A stretch of DNA of 64,000 bases from Alopecurus myosuroides (taxonomy: Eukaryota; Streptophyta; Magnoliopsida; Poales; Poaceae): positions 421,567 to 485,566 of the forward strand of contig JAPCYS010001431.1 in assembly GCA_028641055.1 (NCBI GenBank), given 5' to 3'. Under the pieces are notes generated by a model that was not told the origin of the DNA, made no database searches, and saw only the letters and a list, made by a program, of their open reading frames with translations. Position numbers and translations under genes: made by a program. This document shows positions 60,259-64,000 of the stretch, in pieces (the first letter of the stretch is position 1; every line of letters starts with the position of its first letter).

Positions 60259-62299
60259 TGTGACGCCCCGAGATCGGGCACTATGCAGATTTCAGCATTC
60301 CTGCCAAAATCCACACAATAACCGATTCCAGGTTGCCACTTGTGATAACATTAGAACAGTTCACGAATAATCCACAACAACAACAGAACAGATATATACA
60401 AGAAGACTCAAACGAGTCAAGGATACAACTGATACAAATACCAAGATCCAAATAACAGCGGAAGAAACAACATAGCGTCCGACTACGGACAAGATACAAA
60501 TTGGACTAAGAGTCCTGAAGATAACCGAGAGCGTCCAATCCCTGCCCAGGCCAAGCCGGAGGGATTCCCAAGCTAACGTCGTCAGACTTCAAACCTGTTG
60601 ACTGCAATGTTGAATATGCAGCCACGAAAAAGGATTCGTGGGTCAGTACGGTTAAGTACTGGCAACTGGATAAACCATACTCACAAGATACCGGCGTAGC
60701 CAGTCATCACAAGATACAAATACTTTGGGTTCAACGGAAAGGAAGGGATTATTGCAAATAAGCGGCAGCGGGCTGCACTAACCAACTACAGAGACTCACT
60801 ACAACATCCGGCTAAAAGAGGGGGATAAGATAGCGTATCGTAACCAACTAGTACTAACCACCCAAACAAACCCATCCAATGTTACCCCCTACTAAGGAAG
60901 CAACCCAAGGATAACTCACACTGTTATGTCAATAAGCCTATTACTAGTCAAATTATCATTAGTTAGGTGTAAGTTATTCTGAGTACTTGTTAGCCAGTAC
61001 TTTCACCAAGTCATCCATAACCGCGGAAAACACGGCTTCTCGAGAAGATTTACCCTGCAGGGGTGCACCAATTTGGCCGTACACGTAAGAATAACCCGCC
61101 AGACGGGGATCAAACCCACCAAGTGAGGTACTCAACACAACCCAACTCTTCTTCGCATCAAGCCCAAAGAACCCCGTGCAATTGAGCGCACGGCTAATCA
61201 AGCCCCACGAAGAAAAGGGGACCCTCATAGCAGTCTAAGAACATGTCTCCCTAAATGCCGACTACAAAAGTTCCACCCTGGCCTGGGTTCGCAAGATCAT
61301 GCATGATGCAAATGGAAAACCCGAACTAAATGAGGCGATTTGGACGAGATGCGAATCGAATCAAATTGAGGGGGGCGCCCATACTCGCTTCCCACATGCG
61401 GTTAGTGCACTCATCATGGATCAGTAGACAAGACCCTTTTCCTAATTAGGGTCGACACTAGCAGGCTTCAAAACCACGCCGGGCCTCCTGCCGGTGCCTT
61501 ATCAGCAAATTATTATTACCCAAAACATTAACATGTTTTTGAGTGAATTGAAACCCAACTATCAAACTAAACAGGTGATATGAAAAAGGACAACAAGACT
61601 TGAGCGCAAACAAACCTAATCATGCAACTACGACACGAGGGCCAACAAAGTAAACAAACAACAGTTAATAGGAAGTGGAAGGAAGGCTATATCATGGCTG
61701 CCAGGTAACATATGATAGGATCGAGACACAAGCATCGAAACATAAGGCTAGAATAAGAACAACGGAAAGAATCGGTAACAAGTGATGAAAGGCAGCCATT
61801 TGGCAGCAAGTGAGTATACTTGCCTGGAATCCAGCAAGTAGAGGTACATCCGAAGAACTTGTCGTTGCTCACATCATCTCAACGTCCTATCCGGGAAGAA
61901 GCAACGAACCTCGAACAAACACCGGATGCAACAATTACTACTACGGCAAAAGATCCAGCATGATCAAGATATGGATGCATGACAATTTAATTCATGCATC
62001 AAGATAAACTAGTTGACATGATAAACATGTTTAAATGGACCCATATGCAATTTGGATTGCATATGGAAAACCCATGAATTAAGGTTGGAATAATTGTTTT
62101 ACAACTAATCAACAGGTGAAAGTGGATTTGTATGATGCATGGATGAGGAAAACAGAAAAATAACAACAATAGAAACAATTAGAAATAAGGTTTACCAAGT
62201 TTGGAATTTTATTTATTAAGTTATGGAATTTTGGTTTCTTAAAGGTGTTACACCAGCATTTATTGTTTTCACCAATTTTAATTGTTCAAAATAGATAAC

Positions 62300-63050
62300 A
62301 AAGTTCATATTTGAAAAGTGCACCAAATTTTGGGTGGATTACATGTTTCAATTATTGAAAAAGGAATTAAGATGAATTACTTATGATTTAAACAAGTTTA
62401 AACAAGATTTAATTGAATTTAATTCAAGTGTGGAATTATTTGAATTTTTATTTGTTCAAAACATTAAATGAAATTCATATGTGGAAAGGTTATGCTTTTC
62501 TGGTTTGAAAACATATTTTATATGTCCAAAAAGAATTTAATTTGACAAAGTTATTAATTTAGCAATTTTAAATGATTTAAACAAGGTTTAAGTTATTTAA
62601 TCAATTTTAATTATTCAAAACATGATACAAAGTTTATATTTGGAAAAGGTGGTTCAATTTGGCATGGAAAACATATTTCATATGTGACATTGGAATTAAT
62701 ATTGAATTAGTTATGAATTTCACCATTTAAATGATTTAATTAAAGGATTAAGTAATTGCATTAATTTTATTTATCCAAAACAGTAAACAAATGTTATATT
62801 TGGAAAGAGCATGAAATTTTGGTTGGAAAACATATTTTATATGTCCCATTTGAAATATATTTGAATTTGTTATGGATTTAATCAAATTCAAAAGAGTTAT
62901 TTGAATTTGAAGTTTTGAAAATATTTGGAATGTTCAAAACAGTAAACAAAATACATATTTGAAATGTTCATAATGTTCTGATTGGGATACATATTTTGTT
63001 TGTGCAATTTGGACTTACCAATTAAAAGTTATGATTTATAGAAGATACAC
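62300..63050. repeat. ~159-bp AT-rich tandem repeat in the minus-strand LTR
   Basis: ACATATTTT-type landmarks recur at about 62511, 62671, 62830 and 62989, steps of 159-160 bp. It is the counterpart of 11880-12560. Confidence 0.7.
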
Positions 63051-63224
63051 ACATTTTCTGGAATTTTGGAAATAGGAAAAAAAAGGACTGGCACTTTTCT
63101 CACCAAAGGGTAACTAGCCCGACTGAATGACACATGGGCCAGGGGAAAGCTGACTGGGCTGGGCCCGCAGCGCGGCGAAAAATTGCGAAAAAGGGGTGCC
63201 CTTTTGCGCGGCCGAGGGGGATCG

Positions 63225-63275
63225 AACCCTCGCCTGCTGGGCGCGCGCTGTGGTGCCAAGCCACTGCGCTGAAGC
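63225..63275 (-). other. tRNA-like segment in the minus-strand LTR
   Basis: On the minus strand CAGCGCAGTGG (63261-63271), close to a Pol III A box, is followed 22 bases on by GGTTCGATCCC (63228-63238), a consensus B box inside a GAGGG...CCCTC stem. It matches the position and layout of 11658-11720. Confidence 0.5.
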
Positions 63276-63319
63276 TGGATTTGTGATGGGTACAGGGCGT
63301 GGTGGAATAAGAGGCAACC

Positions 63320-64000
63320 TGTAACATCCCATTTTTGCTAACAAGTGTGTGGTGTTGTGTTCATCTCATACATGCATGAAACAACACTTTAAAACCATGT
63401 TGAAACAATTTAAAATTTGAATTTAAATGGTTTCAGAAAATTTCACAAAAAGTACTTAATTTTGGTTCCCAAAATTTTGTATTAGAAAATATTTCAATTT
63501 CACCAAAGCAATACATGGTTTTGTTGGAAAATTTCTAAGATTTCCAAAAAGTATTTTTGCCAAATTTTATTCTTGCAAAAAGGGCCTCAAAAGGTTGTTT
63601 TCTGTTATGTTTTTATAATGGAAAAGGACTTCACTGCAATTTCTGGAAATATTTAGGGGGGTTTTGTGGAATGTTGCTTTGTCTTCTTCCTCAGACCGGA
63701 ACAAGCACCTGTGTGGCCTCCATGCCCCGTGCCACCTCCTCCTCCTGCCTCTCTCTCGAGTGAGATAGGGGCAAATAGACTCTGTGGCCTTTTCTCTCTC
63801 TCACGCAGCATCTCCATCCTCTCTGTATTTCCCTACCGTGAACAACCCTAACCCTCCTGTGTCCATCCGGCCGCCGGCCATCACCGCCGTTACGGGCCTT
63901 CCCCCATCGATTCGAGGCGACCACGAGTTTCCCCCCATCATCTCCACTACCTCCTAGAGAGTCACGCGAGCTGGACGGTCCGGAGGAGCCGAATCGGGCC
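63320..64000 (+). mobile_element. Start of another long LTR, plus strand (partial)
   Basis: TGTAACATCCCATTTTTGC has the same first 11 bases as the Tekay-type LTR and then differs. AT-rich sequence gives way at about 63660 to CT-rich, UTR-like sequence, as in the U3-to-R change of such LTRs. It interrupts the minus-strand LTR; CAACC (63315-63319) would be the left target duplication. The element leaves the window. A host gene promoter is possible but less likely; no coding frame is convincing. Confidence 0.55.

Larger units (their letters stand above)
60259..63319 (-). mobile_element. Minus-strand LTR related to the Tekay-type LTR (partial)
   Basis: Starts TGTGACGCCCCG on the plus strand (so ends CGGGGCGTCACA in LTR sense) directly after satellite. 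Positions 60960-61510 align in reverse with about 13300-13850 of the Tekay LTR, and 62030-63060 with its AT-rich tandem region. End sequences and much of the rest differ, so it is a sister family rather than a copy. Its left target-duplication candidate is GAGGG (60254-60258). The LTR is broken at 63320 by another element; no coding region of this one is in the window. Confidence 0.75.

Noticed and set aside
63029..63344. Overlapping Arg/Pro-rich minus ORFs
   Set aside because: They lie in the GC-rich, tRNA-like part of the minus-strand LTR and cross the insertion junction at 63320.

Overview
This window is plant nuclear DNA from a large, repeat-rich genome. It is most probably a grass, and the element types would suit a Pooideae cereal relative, but that is inference. 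I see no host protein gene, rRNA gene, canonical tRNA gene or CRISPR array. Almost every base can be assigned to one tandem satellite or to LTR retrotransposons (mostly Ty3/gypsy) inserted into it.

The substrate is a ~360 bp satellite. It appears as four blocks (14737-27949, 41785-41992, 44138-45714, 58689-60258), about 46 monomers. They are pieces of one array: at three interruptions the repeat resumes in phase after a perfect 5-bp target-site duplication (AGAAC, ACTCC, TGTTC). The monomers form higher-order repeats with hybrid units. Each monomer carries two short dyad symmetries and a telobox-like TAGGGTTT.

Layout from the left. (1) 1-2435: leader and LTR of a minus-strand CRM-like element, inserted in the 5' LTR of the next element. 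(2) 2436-14736: plus-strand Tekay/Del-type chromovirus with a 4.57-kb LTR, a tRNA-iMet-type PBS, an extra ORF upstream of gag with a dsRNA-binding-like region, gag, and a broken pol ending in a chromodomain. (3) 14737-27949: satellite. (4) 27950-41784: composite minus-strand CRM-like unit, LTR-A / internal A (decayed gag-pol) / LTR-A / LTR-B / internal B (no RT or integrase) / LTR-B, within one target duplication. (5) 41993-44137: 2.1-kb non-autonomous LTR element, minus strand. (6) 44138-45714: satellite. (7) 45715-58688: 13-kb plus-strand Tat-lineage element with 464-bp LTRs, decayed gag-pol with a second RNase H, and an antisense multi-exon gene with its own TATA box. (8) 58689-60258: satellite. 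(9) 60259-63319: minus-strand LTR related to the Tekay LTR. (10) 63320-64000: start of another plus-strand LTR.

The coding regions are retroelement gag, protease, RT, RNase H and integrase, nearly all with stops or frameshifts, so these copies look inactive. The likeliest functional or novel items are the intact upstream ORF (4763-5524), the antisense gene of the Tat element (57217-54042), the A/B autonomous/non-autonomous pairing, and the organised satellite.
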